Shown: piece by piece, positions 33,692 to 42,585 of the stretch
How positions within the stretch are numbered: position 1 is the stretch's first letter
Layout: the number at the start of each line of letters is the position of its first letter
Source of the DNA: Haladaptatus paucihalophilus DX253
GTDB lineage: Archaea; Halobacteriota; Halobacteria; Halobacteriales; Haladaptataceae
NCBI RefSeq assembly: GCF_000376445.1
Contig: NZ_AQXI01000002.1
Span: 186,001-250,000 of the forward strand
DNA: 64,000 nucleotides
Direction: 5' to 3'
Notes under the pieces: model-generated
The model's input: only the letters and a program-made list of their open reading frames with translations
The model's database searches: none
Told to the model about the DNA's origin: nothing
Made by a program: the position numbers and the translations under genes

Positions 33692-35497
33692 ATGTGTGGA
33701 ATCACCGGTTACATCGGAAACGAAAGCTGCTCGACCATCGTCGCACAGTGTCTGAAGAACCTCGAATATCGCGGCTACGACTCCGCGGGTATCGCCCTCC
33801 TCGACGACTCGTTGGAGGTGAACAAGCGAAGCGGGGAGATAGACAACCTGACCGTTCCATCGACGTCGAACGCCACCTGCGGCATCGGTCACACACGGTG
33901 GAGCACGCACGGGGCACCCACGGAGCGAAACGCGCACCCGCACACCGATTGTACGGAGCGGATAGCGGTCGTGCACAACGGTATCATCGACAACTACGAG
34001 GAGTTCAAGACGGACCTCCTCGACGAACACCAGTTCACCAGCGAGACCGATACCGAGGTCATCGCCCACCTCATCGAGGAGGCCCTGAACGAGGACGGCG
34101 TGGACCTCCGCGAAGCGGTCGAACGGGTCGTCTCGAAGCTCTCCGGGAGTTTCGCCATCGCGGTCACGGCCGTCGGCTACGACGGCATCGTCGCGGCGCG
34201 GCAGGACAGCCCCCTCGTCATCGGCCACGACGACGACGCCACCTTCCTCGGGAGCGACGTGACTGCCTTCGTCGAACACACCCGAACGGTCACGTTCCTC
34301 GAAGACGGCGACATTGCACGCCTCACGGAGGACGGAGTGACCATCCTCAACGACGGCGAGGTGGTCGAGCGGGAGCCCCAAACCGTCGATTGGGACGCCG
34401 ACGCGGCCGAGAAGGGCGGCTACGAACACTACATGCGGAAGGAGATACACGAACAACCGCGGGCGGTACGGCAGGCGCTCTCGGGACGTATCGACGAACT
34501 CGCCGGGACGGTGGACCTCGACCTCTCCCTGTCGGAGGAGTACTGTCGCTCCTTGGACGAGATTCAAATCGTCGCGTGCGGAACGTCGTACTACGCCGGA
34601 CTGTACGCCGCCGGGTTGTTGGAGGAGTACGCCGACGTTCGCGTCTCGGTGCACATCGCGAGCGAATACGAGTTCAAGGGGAACCGCGACCCGTGGCGAA
34701 CGCTCGTCGTCGCCGTCACCCAGAGCGGTGAAACCGCCGACACGCTCCGCGCGCTTCGCAAGGCCGCCGGTTCGGGCGCTCGCACGCTCGCGGTGACGAA
34801 CACGGTCGGCTCGACCGTCACCCGCGAGGTGGACGACACGGTGTACATCCGCGCGGGGCCGGAAATCGGCGTCGCGGCGTCCAAGACGTTCGTATCGCAG
34901 GTGACGACGCTGACGCTCGTGACGGTGTATCTCGGCCAACAGCGGGACGCACTGTCCTCGAACGAGCGGGCGAGCATCCTCGAAGAGTTGTCCGCGGTGC
35001 CCAGTGCGATTCAACAGGTGCTCGACGCCGAGCCGACTGTACAACGGGAGGCAAAGGCGTTCGCCGACAGCGAGTCGTTCTTCTTCATCGGGCGGCGACT
35101 CGGCCATCCGGTCGCGCTCGAAGGCGCGCTGAAACTCAAGGAGATATCCTACGAGCACGCGGAAGGGTTCGCGGGCGGCGAACTCAAACACGGGCCGCTC
35201 GCGCTCGTGACGGAAGACACGCCGGTCATCGCGGTCCTCACCGACGAGACGAACGCGTCCGAGACGCTTCACAACGTCAAGGAGGTCGAATCGCGGGGGG
35301 CACCCGTTATCGGCGTTACCTCGGACGACGACCCCAACGCCGTCTTCGATACGACGTTCGACGTTCCGTCCATCGGCTTGATGGAACCCGTGGTCGGGAA
35401 CGTGTATCTACAGCTGTTCGCCTACCACGTCGCAAAGGAGAAAGGCCGCGACATCGACAAACCGCGAAACCTCGCCAAGAGCGTTACCGTCGAGTAA
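33692..35497 (+). CDS. glmS: Glutamine--fructose-6-phosphate aminotransferase, copy 1
   Basis: This 601-residue protein has an N-terminal glutaminase domain with the nucleophile Cys2 (MCGITGYIG) and the Arg/His words GHTRWSTHG and HPHTDCTERIAVVHNGII, then two SIS domains (VACGTSYYAG; TQSGETADTLRAL; EGFAGGELKHGPLAL) and the conserved end DKPRNLAKSVTVE. It forms glucosamine-6-phosphate from fructose-6-phosphate and glutamine, the entry to UDP-GlcNAc. It is coupled with the GlmU-like gene. A second complete copy is at 58247-60046. Confidence 0.95.
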   Translation: MCGITGYIGNESCSTIVAQCLKNLEYRGYDSAGIALLDDSLEVNKRSGEIDNLTVPSTSNATCGIGHTRWSTHGAPTERNAHPHTDCTERIAVVHNGIIDNYEEFKTDLLDEHQFTSETDTEVIAHLIEEALNEDGVDLREAVERVVSKLSGSFAIAVTAVGYDGIVAARQDSPLVIGHDDDATFLGSDVTAFVEHTRTVTFLEDGDIARLTEDGVTILNDGEVVEREPQTVDWDADAAEKGGYEHYMRKEIHEQPRAVRQALSGRIDELAGTVDLDLSLSEEYCRSLDEIQIVACGTSYYAGLYAAGLLEEYADVRVSVHIASEYEFKGNRDPWRTLVVAVTQSGETADTLRALRKAAGSGARTLAVTNTVGSTVTREVDDTVYIRAGPEIGVAASKTFVSQVTTLTLVTVYLGQQRDALSSNERASILEELSAVPSAIQQVLDAEPTVQREAKAFADSESFFFIGRRLGHPVALEGALKLKEISYEHAEGFAGGELKHGPLALVTEDTPVIAVLTDETNASETLHNVKEVESRGAPVIGVTSDDDPNAVFDTTFDVPSIGLMEPVVGNVYLQLFAYHVAKEKGRDIDKPRNLAKSVTVE

Positions 35498-35770
35498 CCG
35501 TCCGGAGCGGCCACTCCTTCGACGATTTCTACCACGAGCGATACCGGAGTTTTCACTCGACATCGGGGGTGTCGGCGGGACGAAAACGGTCGCCGTTCGT
35601 CATCCGCGTAACCGCGATTACTGCGATTCCGTGTGGAGAATATGTGGCGTTCGTTCGACGGAACGAGGGTTACGGAGCCGAAAACGAAATCGCGTCCTGA
35701 AAACGGTTCTCGGGTTTGAAACCGTAACTCAGTGACACACCGGAGGGGAGTCTCGACTCCCGTGTCACAA

Positions 35771-36076
35771 ATGAGAACTGCACTGAAACACGCGCTCGTC
35801 GTCCTCGTCGCGTCCAGTCTGCTCGTGACCGGACTCGCCGGAACGACCGCTGGACGAGGGCAATCGATGGCCGACTCGCACCGTCTCTCGCAAACGCAGT
35901 CACAACAGCCGTCGGCGTCGCAACTCGAATCGATGTCGTGCGGGGAACTCCGTGCGACGTACGAACGGGGCGTCGAACGGGTCCGAAACAGCGACCTGCC
36001 GGAACAACGGAAACAACGACTCATCCAACGCGGTACAGCGCTCTACAACCTGTACAAGTTCCGCAAGGGTTGTTGA
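35771..36076 (+). CDS. Small secreted protein
   Basis: The start at MRTALKHALVVLVASSLL gives 101 residues with a Sec-type signal peptide: a basic start, hydrophobic core at about 8-24 and a likely cleavage near GTTAG or ATAG. The mature part is hydrophilic and Gln/Ser-rich, with one Cys in MSCGELRATYERGVERVRN and a Cys as last residue after NLYKFRKG. Two cysteines could pair outside the cell. The last 21 bases with the stop are duplicated 46 bases downstream. The function is unknown. Confidence 0.65.
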   Translation: MRTALKHALVVLVASSLLVTGLAGTTAGRGQSMADSHRLSQTQSQQPSASQLESMSCGELRATYERGVERVRNSDLPEQRKQRLIQRGTALYNLYKFRKGC

Positions 36077-36122
36077 GTACGTTCCACGAAAGATGTCGAA
36101 TAAGTTCCGCAAGGGTTGTTGA
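36056..36122 (+). repeat. 21-bp direct repeat covering the gene end
   Basis: AAGTTCCGCAAGGGTTGTTG plus A occurs at 36056-36076, where it is the last coding bases and stop of the secreted-protein gene, and again at 36102-36122 beyond it. The copies start 46 bases apart. Confidence 0.9.
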
Positions 36123-36203
36123 ATCGGAGGTTACCTCGACGCGCTCGATGGTCGCGGCGTCACCCCCAGAGCGGTTAAGCGACGTCCCGTCGAGGCGGTC
36201 GGT

Positions 36204-36737
36204 ATGTGGCCGTGGGGACATCTGGCGGTGGGGTACCTCGCCTACTCGGGGCTTCGACGGACGAGAACGACCCGTCCGCCGACCGGCACCGACGTAATCG
36301 CGTTGGTCGTCGGGACGCAGTTCCCCGATTTGGTGGACAAACCGCTCGCGTGGTGGGTCGGCGTCCTCCCGACGGGGCGGTCGCTCGCACACTCGCTGCT
36401 GACCGCGAGCGTGCTGCTCGCCGTTACCTACGGCATCTGCCGACGAAACGGACACCGGTCCCGCTGGGCCGCCTTCGCCGTGGGGTACGTGTCACACCCG
36501 TTCGCGGACGTGCTCCTCACTGTACTGGCCGGTGGGTACGGACGGGCGACGTTTCTGCTGTGGCCGATTCTCCCGCTTTCGTCGCCGGCTTCTGGTCCGT
36601 CAGTCGTCGGCGTGCCCGGCGACTTCCCGATAGAACTGTCGTTGGTGGTCGCGGCGGTCTACGTCTGGCTGGCCGACGGCGCGCCGGGCGTCGCATCCGT
36701 CCTCCCGCTCGGGTCCGACCCGCACCGCGAACGGTAG
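36204..36737 (+). CDS. Membrane-bound metal-dependent hydrolase-like protein (DUF457 / YdjM type)
   Basis: This 177-residue membrane protein starts MWPWGHLAVGYLAYS, with His6 in the first segment, and has FPDLVDKPLAWW, RSLAHSLL and YVSHPFADVLL, the His/Asp pattern of the DUF457 family. About four hydrophobic segments are visible. The biochemical role of the family is not established; it is common in haloarchaea near glycan genes. Confidence 0.8.
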   Translation: MWPWGHLAVGYLAYSGLRRTRTTRPPTGTDVIALVVGTQFPDLVDKPLAWWVGVLPTGRSLAHSLLTASVLLAVTYGICRRNGHRSRWAAFAVGYVSHPFADVLLTVLAGGYGRATFLLWPILPLSSPASGPSVVGVPGDFPIELSLVVAAVYVWLADGAPGVASVLPLGSDPHRER

Positions 36738-36904
36738 TAAGGCGAACGCCCCCAATCTTTAGTTCGGTCGTCGTCGTAGGTGAGTGCTCCCGAGTCGGGC
36801 CGTCGGTACGCCCGCGGCGATGGGCGAGGCGATAGCGAACGATTCGACCGCTGTTCACGGACGGTTCGACCACCGTTCGACGAGTTCGGCATCGACACAC
36901 GACG

Positions 36905-37930
36905 ATGACAATGATAGATACGTCCGATATGTGGCAGTTGCTTCCACGACGCGTTCGCCGATTTCCCGCCGACCTCGGCGTCGTCATCGCACTCGTCCTG
37001 GTGACGGTCGGCGTCGTCCGCGCCGGAGGAGTCTGGACGCCGGTTCGACTGTCGTTCGGGTTCCTGTTCCTGTTCTTCCTGCCGGGATACAGCCTCGTCG
37101 CGGTGCTGTTCCCCGAAGCGAGCGGGAATCGAGAGTCCGACGGGGGTGACGAAGGAGACGGCACATCGACCGGATTTCCGCGGCGTATCGACGGTATCGA
37201 GCGCATCACGCTGTCTATCGCGGTCAGCTTGGCCGTCGTTCCGCTCATCGGCTACCTCGTCAGCTACTCGCCGTGGGGGTTGAATCTCGACCCGAGCCTC
37301 CTCGCTATCGGCGGCTTCACCATCGTCTGTGCCCTCGCAGGTGCGGTTCGTCAGTGGACGCTCCCGGAATCGGACCGGTTTTCGGTTCCTATCGAGGACG
37401 CGTATGCGCGCTTCACGCCCGACGTTTCGACGGTGACGAGCCACGTGCGGCCGCTGAACGTCCTCCTCGTCGTCAGCCTCGTCGTCGCCACTGCCGGAAT
37501 CGTCTACACGACGACGACCCCGCGGAGCGACGAGCGGTTCACCGAGTTCTATCTCGGGACGAAAAACGCGTCGGGGAGCACGGTCACGGACGCGTACCCG
37601 AAAAACTTCACCGCCGGAGACGCGAAACATCTCCGCGTCGGTATCGGAAACCACGAGTACGAACGCTCGAACTACACCGTCGTCGTCCTCTTACAACGCG
37701 TGAAACGGAACAACGGATCGACCCGGGTCACGGCCGAGCGGCGGCTCGACCGGTTCCACGTTTCCGCCGGGCAGGGACAAACGGTCGTCGAAAACCGCAG
37801 TCTCGAACCGACGATGACCGGTGAACGGCTCCGGCTCCAGTTCCTTCTGTATCGCGGGGCGGCTCCGGCGTCGCCCTCGGCGAAAAACGCGTATCGACGG
37901 ACGCACCTCTGGATTCGCGTTCATCAATAA
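36905..37930 (+). CDS. DUF1616-family membrane protein
   Basis: This 341-residue protein has four N-terminal hydrophobic segments (about 20-35, 48-70, 102-118 and 130-150), a cytoplasm-facing link and a C-terminal extracytoplasmic beta-rich domain beyond about 205, after a further hydrophobic segment at about 180-200. The words FLPGYSLVAVLFPE and the TEFYLGTKNASG segment of the second half are typical of DUF1616 proteins. The family often lies with archaeal glycosylation genes. The role is unknown. It ends seven bases into the convergent epimerase gene. Confidence 0.8.
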   Translation: MTMIDTSDMWQLLPRRVRRFPADLGVVIALVLVTVGVVRAGGVWTPVRLSFGFLFLFFLPGYSLVAVLFPEASGNRESDGGDEGDGTSTGFPRRIDGIERITLSIAVSLAVVPLIGYLVSYSPWGLNLDPSLLAIGGFTIVCALAGAVRQWTLPESDRFSVPIEDAYARFTPDVSTVTSHVRPLNVLLVVSLVVATAGIVYTTTTPRSDERFTEFYLGTKNASGSTVTDAYPKNFTAGDAKHLRVGIGNHEYERSNYTVVVLLQRVKRNNGSTRVTAERRLDRFHVSAGQGQTVVENRSLEPTMTGERLRLQFLLYRGAAPASPSAKNAYRRTHLWIRVHQ

Positions 37931-38907
37931 CCCTCCTCGACCTTTCGACGGACGAGTCGTCGGACGGTTTCTCGAATCGAACGGTCCGGCTGCCATCCCA
38001 ACTCCCGTTCGGCCCTCGTGGTATCCACGTCGAAGTCGGTGACGAGGGTTTCGTTGCTCCGGGGATTCTCGATCAGTTCGATGTCCGGGGAGCGACCCGT
38101 TTCGTCCGCAACCGTCCGCTGGACGAGTTCGGCCAGTGACAACACGTCCGTCTGTTCCTCGCTCGCGATTTCGTATCCCTTCGTCCCGGTGGTTCCGTCG
38201 TCGAGTTCGTCCACCAACCGTTCCACGCTTCGACGGTATGCGTCCCCGACGTCCCGCACGTGGACGTAATCTCGCGCCTGCGTCCCCGGTTCGTAGACCG
38301 GCAGAGACTCGCCCGACATCGCGCGCTCGATGAAGAAGTTGATGACGGTGGACTTGCTGATCCGTTCCCCGTTCGCCGTGTGCTCGCCGTAGATGTTCGA
38401 CTTGAGAAACAGGTGTGCCGGGAACGACCCGCGGGCGAAGATCTGGACCGCGCGCTCCCCGAGAACCTTGGTGCGTCCGTACCAGTTCATCGGCGTCCGT
38501 GGCGAATCGACCGTCACCGGCATCGACTCCGGGGTGCCGAGGACGGCCACGCTGAACGGAAACACGAGGGCGGCCGTCTCCCGCCAGCAGAACCACGCGA
38601 CGTTGTTCGTCCCCTGTACGTTGACCTCGTAGGCGAGTTCCGGGTTCTCATCGCAGTTCTTCACGCCGCTGACTGCGGCGAGGTGAACGACGACATCCGA
38701 ACCGGCGAGCGCGTCGGTTAAGCGGTCCCTCTCGCGGATATCGACGTGTTCGATGCCGCCGTCGATGGCGGGTCCGCTCTCGTGGTGTGAGAGCGGCCGA
38801 ACGGTCCACTCGGGATGCGCGGTTCGGAGCACTTCGACGACGCGGCTCCCGACGTAGCCCGTCGCCCCCGTTACCGCGACCGTCGGCGGTTCTGCTGATC
38901 CGTTCAT
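37924..38907 (-). CDS. NAD-dependent sugar-nucleotide epimerase/dehydratase, tandem copy 1
   Basis: The start at MNGSAEPPTVAVTGATGYVG gives 327 residues. It is an extended SDR with the cofactor motif GATGYVG (14-20), active-site MNWYGRTKVLG (Tyr and Lys of YxxxK) and the C-terminal substrate word GWQPDRSIRETVRRLV. The nearest named relatives are UDP-glucose/GalNAc 4-epimerases and dTDP-glucose dehydratases. It is clearly a duplicate of the next gene, which lies four bases upstream. A part in making surface-glycan sugars is likely. Confidence 0.85.
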   Translation of the reverse strand: MNGSAEPPTVAVTGATGYVGSRVVEVLRTAHPEWTVRPLSHHESGPAIDGGIEHVDIRERDRLTDALAGSDVVVHLAAVSGVKNCDENPELAYEVNVQGTNNVAWFCWRETAALVFPFSVAVLGTPESMPVTVDSPRTPMNWYGRTKVLGERAVQIFARGSFPAHLFLKSNIYGEHTANGERISKSTVINFFIERAMSGESLPVYEPGTQARDYVHVRDVGDAYRRSVERLVDELDDGTTGTKGYEIASEEQTDVLSLAELVQRTVADETGRSPDIELIENPRSNETLVTDFDVDTTRAERELGWQPDRSIRETVRRLVRRKVEEGY

Positions 38908-38911
38908 GCGT

Positions 38912-39907
38912 TCAGCCCTCCGCACGCCGTCGGACGAGGCGTTCGACGGACGCTCGAATCGAGCGGTCCGGCTGCCATCCCAACTCCCGCCGTGCGGCGG
39001 AGATGTCCACGTCGAAGTCGGTGACGAGCGTCTCGTCGCCGCGGGGGTTTTCGACGACTTCGATGTCCGGCTCCCGGCCCACTTCGTCGGCGACCGTCCG
39101 TTGGACCAGTTCGGCCAGTTCCATGACCGTCCACTCCTCGTCGCTCGCAATCTCGTACTTCGAGACGCCCGTCCGACCCGCATCGCATCGGTCCACTAAC
39201 CGCTCCGCGCTCCGTCGGTAGGCGTCGGCGACGTCCCGCACGTGAACGAAGTTTCGCGCCTGTGTTCCCGGCTCGTACACCGAAATCGGTTCGTCCGCGA
39301 ACGCGCGCCGAACGAAGAATTCGAGGACCATTCCGCGCGAAATACCGCGGTCGTTCACCGTGTGTTCGCCGTACACGTTGGCCTTGAGGAACAGGTGCGC
39401 CGGAAACGCATCCGCCGCGAGCGATTCGATGGTCCGCTCCCCGACGAGTTTCGTCTCCCCGTACCAGTTCATCGGTCGCCGCGACGCGTCCACGGTTATC
39501 GGGAACTCCTCGGGGTCGCCGAGGACGGCCATGCTGAACGGAAACGCCAACCCGGCACCCGTTCGTTTGCAGAACCACGCGACGTTGGTCGTCCCGTGAA
39601 CGTTCGTTTCGAGCGCGAACTCCTCGTCGTCGCGGCACGAATCCACGTCGCTTGCGGCGGCGAGGTGGAGCACGACGTCCGAACCGTCCAACGCGCTTTC
39701 GAGCCGGTCGCGCCGTCGAACGTCGAGGAACTCCACGTCGATATCGCCGATGCGGTGGATTTCGCCGCGGTAGAAGTTGTCGAAGGCCCGAATCTCCCAC
39801 TCGGGATGGTGCTCTCGAATAACGTTCACGACGCAACTACCGACGTACCCGCCCGCGCCGGTGACACTGACCGTCGGCGTCCCCGCGGATGCGTCCGTGT
39901 CGCTCAT
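38912..39907 (-). CDS. NAD-dependent sugar-nucleotide epimerase/dehydratase, tandem copy 2
   Basis: This 331-residue extended SDR has GAGGYVG (17-23), MNWYGETKLVG as catalytic Tyr/Lys site and NFVHVRDVADAYRRS as the C-terminal domain word. It and copy 1 share long blocks such as PAHLFLKANVYGEHT and VYEPGTQARNFVHV, so they arose by duplication and may form a heterodimer or act on different epimers. It is the first gene of a two-gene operon, possibly preceded by a coupled short frame. Confidence 0.85.
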   Translation of the reverse strand: MSDTDASAGTPTVSVTGAGGYVGSCVVNVIREHHPEWEIRAFDNFYRGEIHRIGDIDVEFLDVRRRDRLESALDGSDVVLHLAAASDVDSCRDDEEFALETNVHGTTNVAWFCKRTGAGLAFPFSMAVLGDPEEFPITVDASRRPMNWYGETKLVGERTIESLAADAFPAHLFLKANVYGEHTVNDRGISRGMVLEFFVRRAFADEPISVYEPGTQARNFVHVRDVADAYRRSAERLVDRCDAGRTGVSKYEIASDEEWTVMELAELVQRTVADEVGREPDIEVVENPRGDETLVTDFDVDISAARRELGWQPDRSIRASVERLVRRRAEG

Positions 39908-40068
39908 CGGTACCTCCTCTCCGTGGTCCCCGCGTCGTCGCCCCGTCCCCGTTCGAACGACGCGTCGAATGGTCCTCGCGGAAATCGAACGGATTCGACC
40001 GCCGACGTGACGTTCTCACGCACCTGTTCACCCAGCGATGGCTCCGCTACGAGAATCGTCCCCCCCAT
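39904..40068 (-). CDS. Possible 54-aa ORF overlapping the epimerase start
   Basis: This frame begins MGGTILVAEPSLGEQVRENV and ends in a TGA overlapping the epimerase ATG (ATGA). The first half has plausible acidic, hydrophobic composition, the second half is Arg- and Gly-rich. There is no known domain. An upstream Met (ten codons earlier) is possible. Confidence 0.25.
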   Translation of the reverse strand: MGGTILVAEPSLGEQVRENVTSAVESVRFPRGPFDASFERGRGDDAGTTERRYR

Positions 40069-40330
40069 TTTACGTCGAGTCTCAACGACGAACGACATTA
40101 CGTTTGCGGCGAACCACCGCGTGCGACGTGAATTTCGGGGAGTCCACCGCGAGGTCGAGACCGGACGCGACGACGGCGTTGTCCGCGACCGACCGTCCGC
40201 CGTCGCCGAACTCGCCGACCATCCGGCGAGTACCCCATCGTTCTGGTCCGCCACCGATTTGGAATTAGCGGCGCAATGTTGTTAGATATCTATCAAGAGT
40301 TATCCGTCGGAGCGTGGTTGATGAGACACG

Positions 40331-41335
40331 ATGATTCCTCGCGTAGCCTATCTCGTCCTCGTCGTCGGGGTGCTCGGCGTCGGATTCGAACGCTATCGCA
40401 CCCGCTTCGAGAAGCACGAACTAGGGGCCGCGCTCCTCGGCGCGCTCCTCGTCGCCGTCGTCGCGTTCGCACCACGTGTCGCGGGACTGCTGAACGACGT
40501 GGGACTCGTGGAAATCGTGGTCGGCATCGCCATCGTACTCGCGCTCGTCGCGGCCGTGATCGCCCGCCGTAAGGCGGTCCGGAACAGGCGGCGATTCAAC
40601 GCGCTCGTCCGCGAACTGGCGATACGGGACGTGCCGATGGAGCGGTCGGACGAGGACGCGGTGTACGTCGTCATCCCGGCGTACAACGAAGCCGAGACCA
40701 TCGGCGCGGTGATCGAATCGCTCCCCGAGACGCTCAGAGGTCGCGCGGTCGTTCCCCTCGTCGTCTCCGACGGGTCGTCGGACGGAACCGTCCGCGCGGC
40801 CCGTGCCACGGACGCCATCGTGGTCGAACACGTCGTCAATACGGGACAGTGTAGCTCCCTGAAAACCGGGTTCGAAATCGCAAGACGACAACACGCCGAA
40901 GTGGTGGTCGGGATGGACGCCGACGGCCAACACCGCGGTGACGAACTGCAACGCCTCGTCGGCCCCGTTCTCGACGGCGAGGCCGACTACGTTATCGGGT
41001 CCCGATACCGCGGCACCGACGCGTCCGAAAACGGGCCGATCCGTCGCGGGGGAATCTGGGCGTTCACGACGCTCATCAACGTCCTCACGAAGTCGTCCAT
41101 CACGGACGCGACGAACGGCTTCCGCGCGCTCACCATCGACGCGTTCGAACGGATTTCGTGGGTCGAAGAGCGGTTTTGCGCGGTGGAATTGCTGGTGGAA
41201 GTACGAAAGAGCGGACTCAGGATGAAGGAAGTGCCCGTGACCGTGGAACGTCGGCAGGGCAGCACGACGAAGAAACCGAAACTCGGCTACGGGCTGGGTA
41301 TCGCCCGGACGCTCGTGGGGTCGTATCTCCGATGA
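40331..41335 (+). CDS. GT2 glycosyltransferase with N-terminal membrane segments
   Basis: This 334-residue protein has two or three hydrophobic segments in the first 85 residues, then a GT-A domain from about 110: VYVVIPAYNEAETIGAVIES, SDGSSDGT and GMDADGQHRGDEL with the nucleotide/metal-binding DAD. It resembles dolichyl-phosphate mannose/glucose synthases and archaeal Agl enzymes. It would load a sugar on a lipid carrier or add one to a growing lipid-linked glycan at the membrane. The next gene, a flippase-like protein, fits such a pathway. Confidence 0.87.
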   Translation: MIPRVAYLVLVVGVLGVGFERYRTRFEKHELGAALLGALLVAVVAFAPRVAGLLNDVGLVEIVVGIAIVLALVAAVIARRKAVRNRRRFNALVRELAIRDVPMERSDEDAVYVVIPAYNEAETIGAVIESLPETLRGRAVVPLVVSDGSSDGTVRAARATDAIVVEHVVNTGQCSSLKTGFEIARRQHAEVVVGMDADGQHRGDELQRLVGPVLDGEADYVIGSRYRGTDASENGPIRRGGIWAFTTLINVLTKSSITDATNGFRALTIDAFERISWVEERFCAVELLVEVRKSGLRMKEVPVTVERRQGSTTKKPKLGYGLGIARTLVGSYLR

Positions 41336-41353
41336 ACGCGCACGACGGACGCC

Positions 41354-41473
41354 CGACACGACCGAGAAAAACTCGAACGTGACTGAGGAAACACGACATG
41401 ACTGAAGAAAACTCGAACGTGGCCGAGGGTACCCGACACGACCGAGGAAACTCCGACACGACAGGGGAAACTC
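41354..41473 (+). repeat. Six tandem 20-bp units spanning a start codon
   Basis: Six consecutive 20-base units follow one another without gaps at 41354, 41374, 41394, 41414, 41434 and 41454. The fifth is CGACACGACCGAGGAAACTC; the others differ at a few positions. The ATG of the following membrane-protein gene is inside unit 3. Since 20 is not a multiple of three, a change of copy number after the ATG would shift the reading frame. Confidence 0.92.
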
Positions 41474-42423
41474 AAGAGGAGACCGGCTCGCGGTGGGAGT
41501 CCATCGGAACGGTGCTGAAGGTGCTGGTATCCGTCGCGTCGTTCGGCTACCTGCTGTGGAAGTTTCCGGTCGAACGGGCGTTTCGCTCCATGTTCGAAAT
41601 CAGCGCTCCCTACCTCGTCGTGCTCGTGCCGGTCGTGCTGTTGCCCATCTTCCTCACGTCCCGGTCGTTGCAGTTGCTGTACGAGGAACACGAGTCGGTA
41701 CGCTTTCTGCCGATATTCAAGGTGGATACGGTAGATTTCGTCGTCAATTCGTTTCTGCCGACCAGACTCGGCTCGCTCGCAACGACGCCGCTCATCCTGA
41801 ACAAGTACACGGGTATCGAACTCCGGCGCGCGTTCGTCATCAAGGGCGTGCAACTGCAGATGATAGCGGCCATCAACGGTCTCGTCGCGCTGACGGGGCT
41901 GTTCGTGCTCCTTCGATACCTCGGACGGAACATCGCCCTCGTGCTGCTCGCCAGCGCGAGCGTCTATCTCGCGCTCCCGGTCTTCGCGTTCCTGCTCGGG
42001 TGGATAGACCTTCCACGGGTCATCACGGACAGGGCACCGAAGTTGCTCGCGTCGGTCGGCGAGATGCAACACGACCTGTTCTCGTCGAACAAGCTCAAAT
42101 CCGTCGCGCTCCTGTTCGTCTCCTTCGTCGTCCTCTCCGGCGTTCGTTTCGGTATCGTCGGTGCGAGTCAGGGATTGGAGTTGTCGCCGCTTCGCTACCT
42201 TCTCATCCCGACGCTCATCTACTCCGTCACCGTGCTCCCCGTCTCCATCGGCGGCATCGGAGTCACCGAGGTGACGGGAACGACGGTGCTGGTCGCGTTG
42301 GGCGTCTCGCCGAGCGTCGCCACGAGCGTCATCATCCTCGACCGGGTGTTCGCCGCGTATCTTCCGCTCGCGCTCCTCTACGTCTACGCCAACTACGTCG
42401 TTCACTCGGACGTGAGCGTATGA
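41398..42423 (+). CDS. Flippase-like membrane protein (lysylphosphatidylglycerol synthase TM / UPF0104 family)
   Basis: This 341-residue protein starts with a 30-residue hydrophilic Thr/Glu/Asn-rich tail encoded by the 20-bp repeats, followed by eight or so membrane segments. Family words are NSFLPTRLGSLATTPLILNK and LPVSIGGIGVTEVTG. Members of this family, such as the C-terminal part of AglD, work in lipid-linked sugar handling. An in-frame GTG at 41419 is an alternative start. The repeats make this gene a candidate for phase variation. It lies 62 bases after the GT2 gene. Confidence 0.82.
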   Translation: MTEENSNVAEGTRHDRGNSDTTGETQEETGSRWESIGTVLKVLVSVASFGYLLWKFPVERAFRSMFEISAPYLVVLVPVVLLPIFLTSRSLQLLYEEHESVRFLPIFKVDTVDFVVNSFLPTRLGSLATTPLILNKYTGIELRRAFVIKGVQLQMIAAINGLVALTGLFVLLRYLGRNIALVLLASASVYLALPVFAFLLGWIDLPRVITDRAPKLLASVGEMQHDLFSSNKLKSVALLFVSFVVLSGVRFGIVGASQGLELSPLRYLLIPTLIYSVTVLPVSIGGIGVTEVTGTTVLVALGVSPSVATSVIILDRVFAAYLPLALLYVYANYVVHSDVSV

Positions 42424-42585
42424 AACGCTGGATGACCGGACCGGTGAAGCACCTAAATTTTCGAAGAAAAGAGATGGTTTCCGACTGATGAGGAAACAAT
42501 TATCCAAAATGATGGTCATACGTAGTGAAAATAGCGGGCACAACCGATAAGTAATGGTGAGTGGTCTGACAATCGGGGGACAAAG

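Noticed and set aside
33167-35272. A 701-codon minus-strand frame opposite glmU and glmS
   Set aside because: Antisense shadow of two well-defined enzymes; composition dominated by Arg, Asp and Val from codon mirroring.
41354-41473. The 20-bp tandem repeats as a small CRISPR array
   Set aside because: The units adjoin directly with no spacers and run into a coding region.
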